Shown here in pieces: positions 44,966 through 54,381 of a stretch of 64,000 nt of DNA (its first letter is position 1; each line of letters begins with the position of its first letter). The notes beneath the pieces were generated by a model that saw only the letters and a list, made by a program, of their open reading frames with translations, searched no databases and was not told the DNA's origin. The position numbers and the translations under genes are program-made. Origin of the DNA: CAG-791 sp002449595 (GTDB lineage: Bacteria; Bacillota; Clostridia; Lachnospirales; Lachnospiraceae); assembly GCA_946539855.1 (NCBI GenBank), contig CAMNHV010000002.1, positions 70,457 to 134,456 on the forward strand. The letters are read 5' to 3'.

Positions 44966-47086
44966 ATGGCAAAAACGAACAAACTGATCATTGTGGAGTC
45001 GCCGACCAAGGTCAAGGCGATCAAGAAATTTCTCGGAAGCGGATACGACGTCGCGGCCAGCAACGGGCATGTCAGGGACCTGCCCCGCAGCCAGATGGGC
45101 ATCGACGTCGAGAACGATTTTGAACCGAAGTACATCACGATCCGCGGGAAGGGCGACCTGCTCGCGGCACTCAGAAAGAAAGTCGCGAAGGCCGACGTGA
45201 TCTATCTCGCGACGGACCCTGACCGCGAGGGGGAAGCTATCTCATGGCACCTGATCGCGGCGCTGAAACTCGATAAGATGCCCCAGAAGACCGTGCGGCG
45301 GATCACGTTCAACGAGATCACGAAGAACGCGGTCAAGGAGGCGATCAAGCATCCCCGCGACATCGATATGAACCTCGTGGACGCGCAGCAGGCAAGGCGC
45401 GCTCTCGACCGCCTGGTCGGCTACCAGATCTCGCCGCTTCTTTGGGCGAAGGTCAAGCGCGGCCTCTCCGCCGGACGTGTGCAGTCCGCGGCGCTGCGCA
45501 TGATCGCGGACCGCGAGGAGGAGATCTCCTCCTTCCTGCCGGAAGAGTACTGGACGATCGACGCGATGCTGACCCCGGGCAAGGCAGGGAAGCCGCTCGA
45601 GGCCCACTACTACGGCGAGGTCGAAGCGGACGGCAAGGCGAAGAAGGCGCAGATCGCATCGAAGAAAGAAGCGGACGCGATCCTCGCGGATCTCGATGGC
45701 GCAGTATTCAAAGTAAAAGAGATCAGGACCTCGGAGCGCCACCGCAAGGCGCCGCTCCCGTTCACGACCTCCACGCTCCAGCAGGAGGCCAGCAAGGCGC
45801 TGAACTTCTCCACCGTCAAGACGATGCGCGTCGCGCAGCAGCTTTACGAAGGAATTGACCTGAAGGGGAACGGGACGGTCGGTCTCATCACTTACCTCAG
45901 AACCGACTCCACCCGCATCTCGGAGGAGGCGGCCGCCGCGGCAGCGTCATACATCGCGGCCGAGTACGGAGACAATTACCAGGGAACGCAGGAGAACCGC
46001 AAGACGGAGACCAGGATCCAGGACGCGCACGAGGCAATCCGTCCCTCGGACGTCACGAGGACCCCGGCAGCGGTCAAGGAATCCCTCACGAGAGACCAGC
46101 TCCGCCTGTACACCCTGATCTGGAAGAGATTCATGGCATCCCGCATGAGCGCGGCGCTCTATGAGAACACGCGCGTCACGGTGGAAGCCGGGGGCAAGGA
46201 ACAGACGCACCAGTTCGCGATGAGCTACACGAGGCTCCTGTTCGACGGCTTTATGCGCGTCTACGATCCCGGCGAGGATGAGGCGTCGGACGGCCAGCTG
46301 TCCGCGAAGCTCGAGGAAGGCGAAGAGATCGCCCTGAAGGAGCTCCTGCCGAAGCAGCACTTCACCGAGCCGCCGGCCCACTACACGGAGGCGTCGCTCG
46401 TCAGGGCGATGGAGGAGAGAGGCATCGGGCGCCCGAGCACCTACGCGCCGACGATCTCGACGATCCTCGCAAGGCACTACATCACGAAGGACGGCCGGAA
46501 CCTGTACATGACAGAGCTCGGCGACGCGGTCAACAACATCATGGTCAGCCAGTTCCAGGCGATCGTCAATCCGGACTTCACCGCGGGACTCGAGACGCTT
46601 CTCGACGACGTCGCGGAAGGCAGCGTCCGCTGGAAGACGATCATCGAGAACTTCTACCCGGACCTGGACGAGGCGGTGCGCGCGGCGCAGGCGGACCTCG
46701 CGAAGGTGAAGGTCGCCGACGAGGAGTCGGACGAAGTCTGCGAGCTGTGCGGCCGGAAGATGGTCATCAAGTACGGCCCGCACGGAAGGTTCCTCGCGTG
46801 TCCCGGATTCCCTGAGTGCCGGAATACGAAGCCGTATTACGAGAAGACCGGCGTCAGCTGCCCCAAGTGCGGCCAGGACATCGTCCTCAAGATGTCGCGC
46901 AAGGGAAGACGCTTCTACGGCTGCATGAATCCGGAGTGTGATTTCATGACGTGGCAGCGGCCGTCTCAGCAGAAGTGCCCGCAGTGCGGCGGCATCCTGC
47001 TGGAAAAAGGAATGAAACTCGTCTGCATGAATGAAGAATGCGGTTATATTGGGGAGAAAAAAGACGAGGAGGACGAGAGGGGGTAA
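44966..47086 (+). CDS. topA: DNA topoisomerase I
   Basis: 706 residues. Relaxes negative supercoils by a type IA mechanism. Toprim domain: IVESPTKVKAI and ATDPDREGEAISWHL. Catalytic Tyr310 in GLITYLRTDSTR. The C-terminus has three four-Cys zinc ribbons (CELCGRKM...CPGFPEC, CPKCGQD...CMNPEC, CPQCGG...CMNEEC). Ribosome site GGGAGGG. codY starts three bases after its stop. Confidence 0.97.
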   Translation: MAKTNKLIIVESPTKVKAIKKFLGSGYDVAASNGHVRDLPRSQMGIDVENDFEPKYITIRGKGDLLAALRKKVAKADVIYLATDPDREGEAISWHLIAALKLDKMPQKTVRRITFNEITKNAVKEAIKHPRDIDMNLVDAQQARRALDRLVGYQISPLLWAKVKRGLSAGRVQSAALRMIADREEEISSFLPEEYWTIDAMLTPGKAGKPLEAHYYGEVEADGKAKKAQIASKKEADAILADLDGAVFKVKEIRTSERHRKAPLPFTTSTLQQEASKALNFSTVKTMRVAQQLYEGIDLKGNGTVGLITYLRTDSTRISEEAAAAAASYIAAEYGDNYQGTQENRKTETRIQDAHEAIRPSDVTRTPAAVKESLTRDQLRLYTLIWKRFMASRMSAALYENTRVTVEAGGKEQTHQFAMSYTRLLFDGFMRVYDPGEDEASDGQLSAKLEEGEEIALKELLPKQHFTEPPAHYTEASLVRAMEERGIGRPSTYAPTISTILARHYITKDGRNLYMTELGDAVNNIMVSQFQAIVNPDFTAGLETLLDDVAEGSVRWKTIIENFYPDLDEAVRAAQADLAKVKVADEESDEVCELCGRKMVIKYGPHGRFLACPGFPECRNTKPYYEKTGVSCPKCGQDIVLKMSRKGRRFYGCMNPECDFMTWQRPSQQKCPQCGGILLEKGMKLVCMNEECGYIGEKKDEEDERG

Positions 47087-47089
47087 GCA

Positions 47090-47854
47090 GTGAACAGCAA
47101 TGTGAGACTTCTGGATAACACCAGAAAAATCGAGAAACTGCTGCACAGCAGCAACGGGAAGGTGATCTTCAGCGACATCTGCGAGGTGATGGCGGACATC
47201 CTGCACTCGGGCGTCTACGTCATCAGCCAGAAGGGCAAAGTGCTCGGCGCGGGGTTCGCGGAGGGCGTCAGCGTGCTTGACGAGCTCCTTGAGAGCAAGG
47301 TCGGCACTCACATCGACCCCTCGCTGAACGAGAGATTCCTCACGGTCCTCTCGACCAATGAGAACATCTCGCTGCGCACGCTCGGCTTTGAGAAAAAGAA
47401 GAACGCCTACCTCGAGGCGATCGCGACGCCGATCCAGATTGCGGGGGAGCGGCTCGGCACGATCTTCATTTACAAAGATGACGGCCAGTTCGGCATCGAC
47501 GACCTGATCATCTGCGAGTACGGGACGACCGTCGTCGGCATGGAGATGCTGCGCGCCGTCTCCGAGGAGAACGCGGAGGAGAACCACAAGGTCGCGGTCG
47601 TAAAGAGCGCAATGGGGACGCTCAGTTACACCGAACTGCAGGCGATCCGCTGCATCTTCGAGGAGCTCGAGGGCCAGGAAGGCATCCTCGTCGCGTCCAA
47701 GATCGCGGACAAGGCCGGCATCACGCGCTCCGTCGTCGTCAACGCGCTGCGCAAGTTCGAGTCGGCCGGCGTCATCCTGTCCAGATCCTCCGGCATGAAG
47801 GGCACGTACATCAAAGTCCTGAACGACGCGATCTACGACGAGCTTGAGGAATAA
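47090..47854 (+). CDS. codY: GTP-sensing global repressor CodY
   Basis: 254 residues, GTG start next to the topA stop with GAGAGGGGG upstream. N-terminal GAF domain that binds branched-chain amino acids, C-terminal winged helix with ASKIADKAGITRSVVVNALRKFESAGVI as the recognition region, which is near-invariant in the family. Represses nutrient-stress genes when GTP and isoleucine are high. Operon with topA; candidate targets in the window are rel and the region at 37840. Confidence 0.97.
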   Translation: MNSNVRLLDNTRKIEKLLHSSNGKVIFSDICEVMADILHSGVYVISQKGKVLGAGFAEGVSVLDELLESKVGTHIDPSLNERFLTVLSTNENISLRTLGFEKKKNAYLEAIATPIQIAGERLGTIFIYKDDGQFGIDDLIICEYGTTVVGMEMLRAVSEENAEENHKVAVVKSAMGTLSYTELQAIRCIFEELEGQEGILVASKIADKAGITRSVVVNALRKFESAGVILSRSSGMKGTYIKVLNDAIYDELEE

Positions 47855-47871
47855 AATTCGCGAGAAAAGCG

Positions 47872-47900
47872 TTGCATTCGCGAATCTTATGTAATAAAAT
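47872..47900 (+). promoter_or_regulatory. rpsB promoter
   Basis: TTGCAT (47872-47877), 17-bp spacer, TAAAAT (47895-47900). Confidence 0.75.
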
Positions 47901-47907
47901 TGTAGAG

Positions 47908-48033
47908 CTGCCGCATAAGCGGCGGTAATACCATCAATCACATGCCTTCAGGGACAGCCGGTGCTCCCGGGAATGATCCGGGGAGTGGCTAAGCCTCTTG
48001 ACCCGCCTTCAGAAGGCATGGAAGACTAACCGT
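47908..48033 (+). ncRNA. Structured rpsB 5' leader with alternative pairings
   Basis: Hairpin 1 is CTGCCGC-ATAA-GCGGCGG (47908-47925). A long-range helix pairs CATGCCTTC (47941-47949) with GAAGGCATG (48012-48020) and encloses CTCCCGG/CCGGGGAG and AGCC/GGCT arms. A second GCCTTC (48005-48010) can instead pair locally with GAAGGC (48012-48017), so the two structures exclude each other just before the ribosome site TGGAGG. This fits feedback control by S2, as known in other bacteria, but the fold is by eye. Confidence 0.6.
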
Positions 48034-48046
48034 ATGGAGGTACGAA

Positions 48047-48817
48047 ATGAGTGTTGTATCAATGAAGCAGCTGCTGGAAGCGGGCGTGCACTTCGGTCAC
48101 CAGACCAGGCGCTGGAACCCCAAGATGGCTCCCTACATCTTCACGGAGCGCAACGGGATCCATATCATCGACCTGCAGAAGTCGGTCATCAAGGTAGACG
48201 AGGCCTATAAGGCAGTCTTCGAGATCGCTTCCCAGGGAGGCACGATCCTCTTCGTCGGCACGAAGAAGCAGGCACAGGACGCGGTCAGGACCGAGGCGGA
48301 GCGCTGCGGCATGTACTACGTCAACCAGAGATGGCTCGGCGGTATGCTGACCAACTTCAAGACGATCCAGAGCCGGATCGCGCGCCTGAATGAGATCGAC
48401 AAGATGGCGCAGGACGGCACGTTCGACGTCCTTCCCAAGAAGGAAGTCGCGGGCCTGAACAAAGAGAGAGAAAAGCTCGAGAAGAACCTCGGCGGTATCC
48501 GCACGATGGAGCGCATCCCGGATGCGATCTTCGTTGTCGATCCCAAGAAGGAAAGGATCTGCGTGCAGGAAGCGCAGGCGCTCGGCATCACGCTGATCGG
48601 TATCGGCGACACGAACTGCGATCCCGACGAGCTTGATTACATCATCCCCGGCAACGACGACGCGATCCGCGCGGTCAAGCTGCTCTGCAGCCGTATGGCG
48701 GACGCCGTCATCGAGGCGAACCAGGGCATGGAGAATCTGCCGGAGTCCGAGCAGGCGGCTCTCGCTGAAGAGTCCGCGGCGAGTGAAGCGGAGCAGGCAG
48801 CGGAAGGCACACTGTAA
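48047..48817 (+). CDS. rpsB: 30S ribosomal protein S2
   Basis: 256 residues; SMKQLLEAGVHFGHQTRRWNPKMAPYIF and RWLGGMLTNFKTI are invariant. Acidic Ala/Glu C-terminal tail. First gene of the rpsB-tsf operon, with its own promoter and structured leader. Confidence 0.99.
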   Translation: MSVVSMKQLLEAGVHFGHQTRRWNPKMAPYIFTERNGIHIIDLQKSVIKVDEAYKAVFEIASQGGTILFVGTKKQAQDAVRTEAERCGMYYVNQRWLGGMLTNFKTIQSRIARLNEIDKMAQDGTFDVLPKKEVAGLNKEREKLEKNLGGIRTMERIPDAIFVVDPKKERICVQEAQALGITLIGIGDTNCDPDELDYIIPGNDDAIRAVKLLCSRMADAVIEANQGMENLPESEQAALAEESAASEAEQAAEGTL

Positions 48818-48831
48818 GGAGGAAGACAGAT

Positions 48832-49782
48832 ATGGCTATCACAGCTTCACAGGTTAAAGAATTAAGAGAGATGACCGGCGCCGGCATGATGGACTGCAAG
48901 AAGGCCCTCACCGAGACGAACGGCAACATGGACGAGGCGGTCGAATGGCTCCGCAAGAACGGCGTCATGAAGGCCCAGAAGAAGGCTGACAGGATCGCGG
49001 CGGAAGGCCTCTGCTGCATCGCTTCTGACAACGATCAGAAGGCGGCTGTCGTCGAAGTCAACTCCGAGACCGACTTCGTTGCGAAGAACGAGAAGTTCCG
49101 CACCTACGTCGAGAAGGTCGCGGCACAGGCGCTGCATACCTCTGCTGCAGACATCGACGCTTTCCTGGCTGAGCCCTGGGAAGAAGACAATGCGAAGACT
49201 GTGAACGACGAGCTCATCGAGATGACGGCTGTCATCAGCGAGAAGCTCTCCATCCGCAGATTCACGCAGGTCGAGGCCACTGAGGGCTTCGTCAGCTGCT
49301 ACACGCACGGCGGCGGCCGCATCGGCGTCATCATCGAGGCGAAGGCGGATGCTGTGAACGACGCAGTCAAGGAAGCTGTCTACAACGTTGCGATGCAGGT
49401 CGCGGCGATGAACCCGAAGTACGTCTCTGACGCGGAGATCCCGCAGGCGGAGAGAGACCACGAGAAGGAGATCCTTCTTGCGCAGGCGATCAAAGAGAAC
49501 GAGGAGCTTCCCGAGGAGAGAAGGAAGCCGCAGCAGATCATCGAGAAGATGCTGATCGGCAGACTGGCCAAGGAGTTCCGCGAGATCTGCCTGAACGACC
49601 AGGTCTACGTCAAGGCGGAAGATGGCAAGCAGACTGTCGCGCAGTATCTGGCGCAGGTCGGCAAGGCAAACGGATGCAATGTCTCCGTCAAGCGCTTTGT
49701 CCGCTATGAAGTCGGCGAAGGCATCGAGAAGAAGGTCGACAACTTCGCGGAGGAGGTCATGGCCCAGGCTGCGAAGCAGTGA
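48832..49782 (+). CDS. tsf: Elongation factor Ts
   Basis: 316 residues. Nucleotide exchange factor for EF-Tu. N-terminal UBA-like ASQVKELREMTGAGMMDCKKAL and the core VEVNSETDFVAKNEKF. Fourteen bases after rpsB with GGAGGAAGAC as ribosome site; terminator 31 bases downstream. Confidence 0.99.
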   Translation: MAITASQVKELREMTGAGMMDCKKALTETNGNMDEAVEWLRKNGVMKAQKKADRIAAEGLCCIASDNDQKAAVVEVNSETDFVAKNEKFRTYVEKVAAQALHTSAADIDAFLAEPWEEDNAKTVNDELIEMTAVISEKLSIRRFTQVEATEGFVSCYTHGGGRIGVIIEAKADAVNDAVKEAVYNVAMQVAAMNPKYVSDAEIPQAERDHEKEILLAQAIKENEELPEERRKPQQIIEKMLIGRLAKEFREICLNDQVYVKAEDGKQTVAQYLAQVGKANGCNVSVKRFVRYEVGEGIEKKVDNFAEEVMAQAAKQ

Positions 49783-49813
49783 GGCTGACCGCTTCTTAAA
49801 GAAGAAGATCTGC

Positions 49814-49846
49814 GGGCACCGGAGCGGACGCTTCGGTGCCCGTTTT
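49814..49846 (+). terminator. rpsB-tsf terminator
   Basis: GGGCACCG-G-AGC / GCT-T-CGGTGCCC stem followed by GTTTTG. Confidence 0.88.
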
Positions 49847-49940
49847 GCAATATCATTTTCTAAATGGTATCATTATGCGTGAGTTTTTCTTTCCCGCACA
49901 TGGTGACAGTAAGACAGGACACGCGGAGAACGATACGCTT

Positions 49941-50516
49941 ATGAGATTTAAGAAGATCAACAGCAAGACGATCAGCTGCTATATCACACAGGACGACATG
50001 CGCGAGGTGGGGATCCGCCTCGACGATATTTTCGAGCGCCGGACGAAGGCGATCGAGTTTATCCGCGGCGTGATCTCCAAAGCTTCGGAGGCGGAGTCCC
50101 TGAAGCTGGACGGAGACTACACGTCCATGCGGATCACGGTCCTTCCGGACAAGTCCGTGTGCCTGACGCTCTCTTCCGACGCGAACGACACGCCGGAGGC
50201 GCAGGTGCTGCAGCAGAACGCGCAGAACGTATATATCTACAAATTTGAGAGCATGGCCGACCTCATCCGGTGCTGCCGCCACATCGCGGAGGGCACGGAG
50301 ATGTTCACGAGCCTCTATGAGGATCCGGAGACGGAGGAATACTATCTCCTGATCAGGAGACTGGAGCACTCCGGCAAGGACTATGAGAGGCTGGTCCTGT
50401 CCGTCAACGAATTCGGAGAGCTGATGCCGTCGTCCGAGAGCAGGGCGGCGTGGCTTCAGGAGCACATGAAATGTCTGATCCCAGAGAACGTGATCGAAAC
50501 GCTGGCTCGCCTGTAG
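49941..50516 (+). CDS. mecA: MecA-like ClpCP adaptor protein
   Basis: 191 residues. N-terminal MRFKKINSKTISCYITQDDMREVGIRLDDIFERRTKAIEF (given in two parts: an IEKINEH-like strand and the D-D-M helix) matches the N-domain of B. subtilis MecA; the C-terminal half with YIYKFESMADLIRCCRHI and LSVNEFGEL matches the ClpC-binding domain. Recruits substrates such as competence factors to ClpCP. Start set by family alignment; an ATG at 49875 would add 22 residues. Its end overlaps the pseudouridine synthase gene by 46 bases. Confidence 0.82.
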   Translation: MRFKKINSKTISCYITQDDMREVGIRLDDIFERRTKAIEFIRGVISKASEAESLKLDGDYTSMRITVLPDKSVCLTLSSDANDTPEAQVLQQNAQNVYIYKFESMADLIRCCRHIAEGTEMFTSLYEDPETEEYYLLIRRLEHSGKDYERLVLSVNEFGELMPSSESRAAWLQEHMKCLIPENVIETLARL

Positions 50517-51241
50517 GCGGGATCCGGCTGAACAAGTACCTCGCCTCCTGCGGGATCGCTTCCCGGAGGGAGGCGGACCGCCTGATCGAAGAGGGCGAGG
50601 TCAGAGTCGGAGGAAAGGTCGCATCCCCGGGCGACAAGGTGCTTCCGGGGGAGACCGTGACAGTCTCCGGCAAGCTTGTGAATGCGCCGCAGAGAAGAAT
50701 TGCGGTGGCCTATTATAAACCGGCAGGCGTGACCTGCACGGAGCGCGATCCGCATGCGGAGCGCACGCTGAAGGAAGCCTTTTCCTATCCCGTACGGCTG
50801 ACGTATGCCGGCCGCCTTGACAGGGACTCGGAAGGGCTTCTCATTATGACCAATGACGGCGACCTGATCGACGCGATGATGCGCGGCGCGAACGGGCACG
50901 AGAAGGAGTACGTCGTGCGGACCGTCCGCAGGATCGCGGACGCGGACCTGCAGCGCATGGAAAAGGGCATCTGGCTCAAGGACCTTGACGTGAAAACACG
51001 GCCTTGCAAGATCAGGAGGCTTGGCGATTACACCTTTTCCGTCGTGCTCACACAGGGCCTGAACCGGCAGCTGCGCAGGATGTGCAAGGCGGTCGGGCAC
51101 GAGGTGAAATTCCTGAAGCGGATCCGGGTGCTCACAGTGAGACTCGGCGGCATGCACCCCGGGGAGCAGCGGACGCTGAGCAACGCGGAACTGAACGAAC
51201 TGTACGAGGCGGCGGGCCTTCCGGCGCCGTATCCGGGCTGA
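50471..51241 (+). CDS. RsuA/RluB-family rRNA pseudouridine synthase
   Basis: 256 residues from ATG 50471 with AGGAG upstream, starting inside mecA. N-terminal S4 RNA-binding domain (IRLNKYLASCGIASRREADRLI), then the catalytic Asp in AGRLDRDSEGLLIMTNDG and the FVVLTQGLNRQLRRMCKAVG-like motif. The wording is nearest to RluF-type enzymes, which modify 23S rRNA. Exact target base cannot be given. Confidence 0.9.
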   Translation: MSDPRERDRNAGSPVGGIRLNKYLASCGIASRREADRLIEEGEVRVGGKVASPGDKVLPGETVTVSGKLVNAPQRRIAVAYYKPAGVTCTERDPHAERTLKEAFSYPVRLTYAGRLDRDSEGLLIMTNDGDLIDAMMRGANGHEKEYVVRTVRRIADADLQRMEKGIWLKDLDVKTRPCKIRRLGDYTFSVVLTQGLNRQLRRMCKAVGHEVKFLKRIRVLTVRLGGMHPGEQRTLSNAELNELYEAAGLPAPYPG

Positions 51242-51326
51242 TGCGGAATATAGGGGAACAGCCGGGGAAACCGAGCCGGGACCGGTAAGGAAGCCGGCAT
51301 GAGAAGACCGGCGGAGCCGGAGAAGA

Positions 51327-53384
51327 ATGGCAGAAGTGATGGGCGAAAACGGAAACGCGGCGCAGCTCGCGAGAATGAAGGAACTGCACGGGATCCTGCT
51401 GGAGGCTTCGCGCGCGTATTACGCCGAAGACCGCGAGATCATGAGCAACTTTGAGTACGACCGGCTCTACGACGAGCTGCAGGCGCTGGAGGAAGAGACC
51501 GGCGTCGTGCTCGCGGGGTCCCCGACGAGGCAGGTCGGCTACGCCTCCGTGGACGAGCTGCCAAAGCTCCGGCACGAGCAGCCGATGCTCTCGCTCGACA
51601 AGACGAAATCGAGGGACGACCTGGCGGAGTGGCTCGGGGACAGAGAAGGACTTCTGTCATGGAAGCTGGACGGGCTAACCGTCGTTCTCACTTACGAGGG
51701 CGGGGAGCTTGCGCAGGCGGTCACGCGCGGCAACGGCGAGGTCGGTGAAGTGATCACGCCGAACGCCCGCACGTTCCGGAACCTGCCGCTGCACATTCCG
51801 TATAAGGGGCGGCTCATCCTGCGCGGGGAGGCGATCATCCGCTACTCCGATTTCGAGGAGATCAACCGGGAACTGGAGGAAGAAGCCGCGAAGGACGGCG
51901 ACACCGAATTCGTCGCCTACAAGAATCCGCGCAATCTCTGCAGCGGAAGCGTCCGGCAGCTCAGCAGCGAAGTGACGGCGAAGCGCCGGGTGCGCTTTTA
52001 CGCGTTCTCCCTCGTGGAGGCGGAAGGCGTCGACTTCCATGACCGGCAGGAAGAGAAATTCCGCTTCCTTGCGTCCCAGGGGTTCGAGGTGGTCGAATAT
52101 CGCCTGACGGACCGGGAGAAGATCCGGGACGATATCCATTATTTTGAAGAAAAGATCAAAGAATACGACCTCCCGTCTGACGGCCTTGTCCTTCTTATGA
52201 ATGACATCGCGTACGGGGAGTCGCTCGGAAGGACGGCCAAATTCCCGCGCAACGCGATCGCCTTCAAATGGGCGGACGAGCTCGCGGAGACGACGCTCCG
52301 GGAAGTCGAGTGGAGCGCGTCGCGGACAGGCCTCATCAATCCCGTCGCGATTTTCGATCCCGTGGAACTGGAGGGCACGACTGTGCGCCGCGCCTCTGTC
52401 CATAACGTAAGTATCCTCAGGGGACTGAAGCTCGGGATCGGCGACCGGATCCTCGTCTATAAGGCAAATATGATCATCCCGCAGATCGCGGAGAACCTGA
52501 CCGGCTCCGGCACGCTGGAGATCCCGGCGGTCTGTCCCGTCTGCGGCGGCGCGACGGAGATCCGGCAGGAGAATGACACCGAGACGCTGGTGTGCGGCAA
52601 TCCGGACTGCGCCGCGAAGAAGCTCAAGGCCTTCTCGCTCTTTGTGAGCAGGCCATGCATGAACGTCGACGGCCTCTCCGAGGCGACGCTTGAGAAGCTG
52701 ATCGCGAAAGGGTTCATCCATTCGTTCGCGGATATCTACCACCTCGCGGAGCACCGGGAGGAGATCGCGGAGATGGACGGCTTCGGCGAGAAGTCCGCGG
52801 ACAATCTGCTGCAGACGATCGAGGTCTCGAGGAAGACGCAGCTGCGCCGCGTGCTCTCGGCGGTCGGCATTCCCGGGATCGGGCCCGCCGGCGCCCGCGC
52901 GATCAGTGCGGCGATGGAGCAGGATCCGGACAGGATCCGGGACGCGGACGCGGAGACGCTGTCGCAGATCGAGGGAATTGGTCCTGTACTTGCGGGCCAG
53001 ATCGCGGCGTGGTTTTCTGTGGAAGAGAACCGGGCACAGTGGGAGAAGCTTCTTGCGGAGCTGACGATCGAACCGGCGCAGACTGCCCCGGTCAGCGAAG
53101 GCGACCCGGGAAGTCCGGAGAGCGAGGCGTCTGCGGATGATAAGATCAGCGGGAAGACCTTTGTCATCACAGGGTCCCTGGAGCATTTCGAGAACAGGGA
53201 CGCGCTGAAGGATCTCATCGCGGACCGCGGCGGCAAGGTCGCGGGGAGCGTCTCGAAGAAGACGGATTTTCTTATCAACAATGACGCGGCATCCGCGTCT
53301 TCGAAGAATAAAAAGGCGAAGGAGCTCGGCGTTCCGATCATCACGGAGGACGAGTTCCTGGCACAGTTTCTTACAGAAGCGTAA
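51327..53384 (+). CDS. ligA: NAD-dependent DNA ligase
   Basis: 685 residues. Seals nicks using NAD. N-terminal Ia region (YYAEDREIMSNFEYDRLYDEL), adenylated Lys113 in SWKLDGLTV (KxDG), OB fold, zinc finger CPVCGG...CGNPDC, helix-hairpin-helix repeats (GIPGIGPAGARAIS, IEGIGPVLAGQI) and a C-terminal BRCT domain. Complete. Confidence 0.97.
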   Translation: MAEVMGENGNAAQLARMKELHGILLEASRAYYAEDREIMSNFEYDRLYDELQALEEETGVVLAGSPTRQVGYASVDELPKLRHEQPMLSLDKTKSRDDLAEWLGDREGLLSWKLDGLTVVLTYEGGELAQAVTRGNGEVGEVITPNARTFRNLPLHIPYKGRLILRGEAIIRYSDFEEINRELEEEAAKDGDTEFVAYKNPRNLCSGSVRQLSSEVTAKRRVRFYAFSLVEAEGVDFHDRQEEKFRFLASQGFEVVEYRLTDREKIRDDIHYFEEKIKEYDLPSDGLVLLMNDIAYGESLGRTAKFPRNAIAFKWADELAETTLREVEWSASRTGLINPVAIFDPVELEGTTVRRASVHNVSILRGLKLGIGDRILVYKANMIIPQIAENLTGSGTLEIPAVCPVCGGATEIRQENDTETLVCGNPDCAAKKLKAFSLFVSRPCMNVDGLSEATLEKLIAKGFIHSFADIYHLAEHREEIAEMDGFGEKSADNLLQTIEVSRKTQLRRVLSAVGIPGIGPAGARAISAAMEQDPDRIRDADAETLSQIEGIGPVLAGQIAAWFSVEENRAQWEKLLAELTIEPAQTAPVSEGDPGSPESEASADDKISGKTFVITGSLEHFENRDALKDLIADRGGKVAGSVSKKTDFLINNDAASASSKNKKAKELGVPIITEDEFLAQFLTEA

Positions 53385-53448
53385 CCGTTCGGCCCACAAG
53401 AGGCTGAGCAGCTGCGCAGGATCATGACTACTACAGGAGGTGGCCCAA

Positions 53449-54366
53449 TTGCCGATAAAGATCCAAAATGATCTCCCGGTGCGGGAGAAACTGGAAGAAG
53501 AAAACCTGTTCGTGCAGGACGAGGAGCGCTCGATCCACCAGGACATCCGTCCGCTCCAGATCTGCATCCTGAACCTGATGCCGGTCAAGGAGGACACGGA
53601 GCTGCAGCTTCTGCGCATGCTCTCCAACACGCCGCTCCAGATCGAGATCACGTTCATGCGGATGGGTTCCCACGAGTCCACGCACACTTCCATCTCGCAC
53701 TTAAACCAGTTCTACAACACGTTTGAACAGCTGAAGGAGAGACGCTTTGACGGCATGATCATCACGGGCGCGCCGGTCGAAAAGATGCCCTACGAGGAGG
53801 TCGACTACTGGCCGGAGCTCTGCGCGGTGATGGAGTGGTCCAAGACGAACGTGACCAGCACGTTCCACATCTGCTGGGGCGCGCAGGCGGGCCTGTACTA
53901 CCATTACGGCCTGGACAAGGTCATGTTAAAAGAAAAGCTTTCCGGCGTGTACGCCCACAAGGTGATCCACCGCAGGGAGCCGCTGGTCCGCGGATTTGAC
54001 GATTTCTTCCTGATCCCGCACAGCAGGTACACCGAGGTGCCGGCGGCAGCGATCCACGCGAAGGAAGAGCTGAAGGTGCTCGCGGAGTCCGAAGTGGCGG
54101 GCGTGCTCCTGTGTATGGCGAAAGAGGGGCGGCAGATGTTCATCTTCGGCCACCCGGAATATGACAGATATACGCTGCGGAACGAATATATCCGCGACGT
54201 GAACGCGGGCATTTCGCCGCAGGTCCCCATTAACTATTTCCCGGATGACGATCCGGAGAAGGAGCCCGAGCTGCAGTGGCGCTCCCACAGCAGCCTGCTC
54301 TACAGCAACTGGCTGAACTATTACGTCTACCAGCTGACCCCGTACGACCTGAACGAGATCCGCTGA
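53449..54366 (+). CDS. metA: Homoserine O-acetyltransferase (MetA family)
   Basis: 305 residues from TTG 53449 (MPIKIQNDLP) with AGGAGG ten bases upstream; a GTG at 53440 overlaps the ribosome site. Activates homoserine for methionine synthesis. Catalytic Cys142 in HICWGAQAG, His235 and Glu237 in FGHPEYD. Residue 111 is Glu (GAPVE) where E. coli has Gly (GAPLG); Glu111 is the published determinant of acetyl-CoA rather than succinyl-CoA use. So acetyltransferase is predicted despite the family name homoserine O-succinyltransferase. Confidence 0.93.
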   Translation: MPIKIQNDLPVREKLEEENLFVQDEERSIHQDIRPLQICILNLMPVKEDTELQLLRMLSNTPLQIEITFMRMGSHESTHTSISHLNQFYNTFEQLKERRFDGMIITGAPVEKMPYEEVDYWPELCAVMEWSKTNVTSTFHICWGAQAGLYYHYGLDKVMLKEKLSGVYAHKVIHRREPLVRGFDDFFLIPHSRYTEVPAAAIHAKEELKVLAESEVAGVLLCMAKEGRQMFIFGHPEYDRYTLRNEYIRDVNAGISPQVPINYFPDDDPEKEPELQWRSHSSLLYSNWLNYYVYQLTPYDLNEIR

Positions 54367-54381
54367 CAGGAGGACGAAGCA

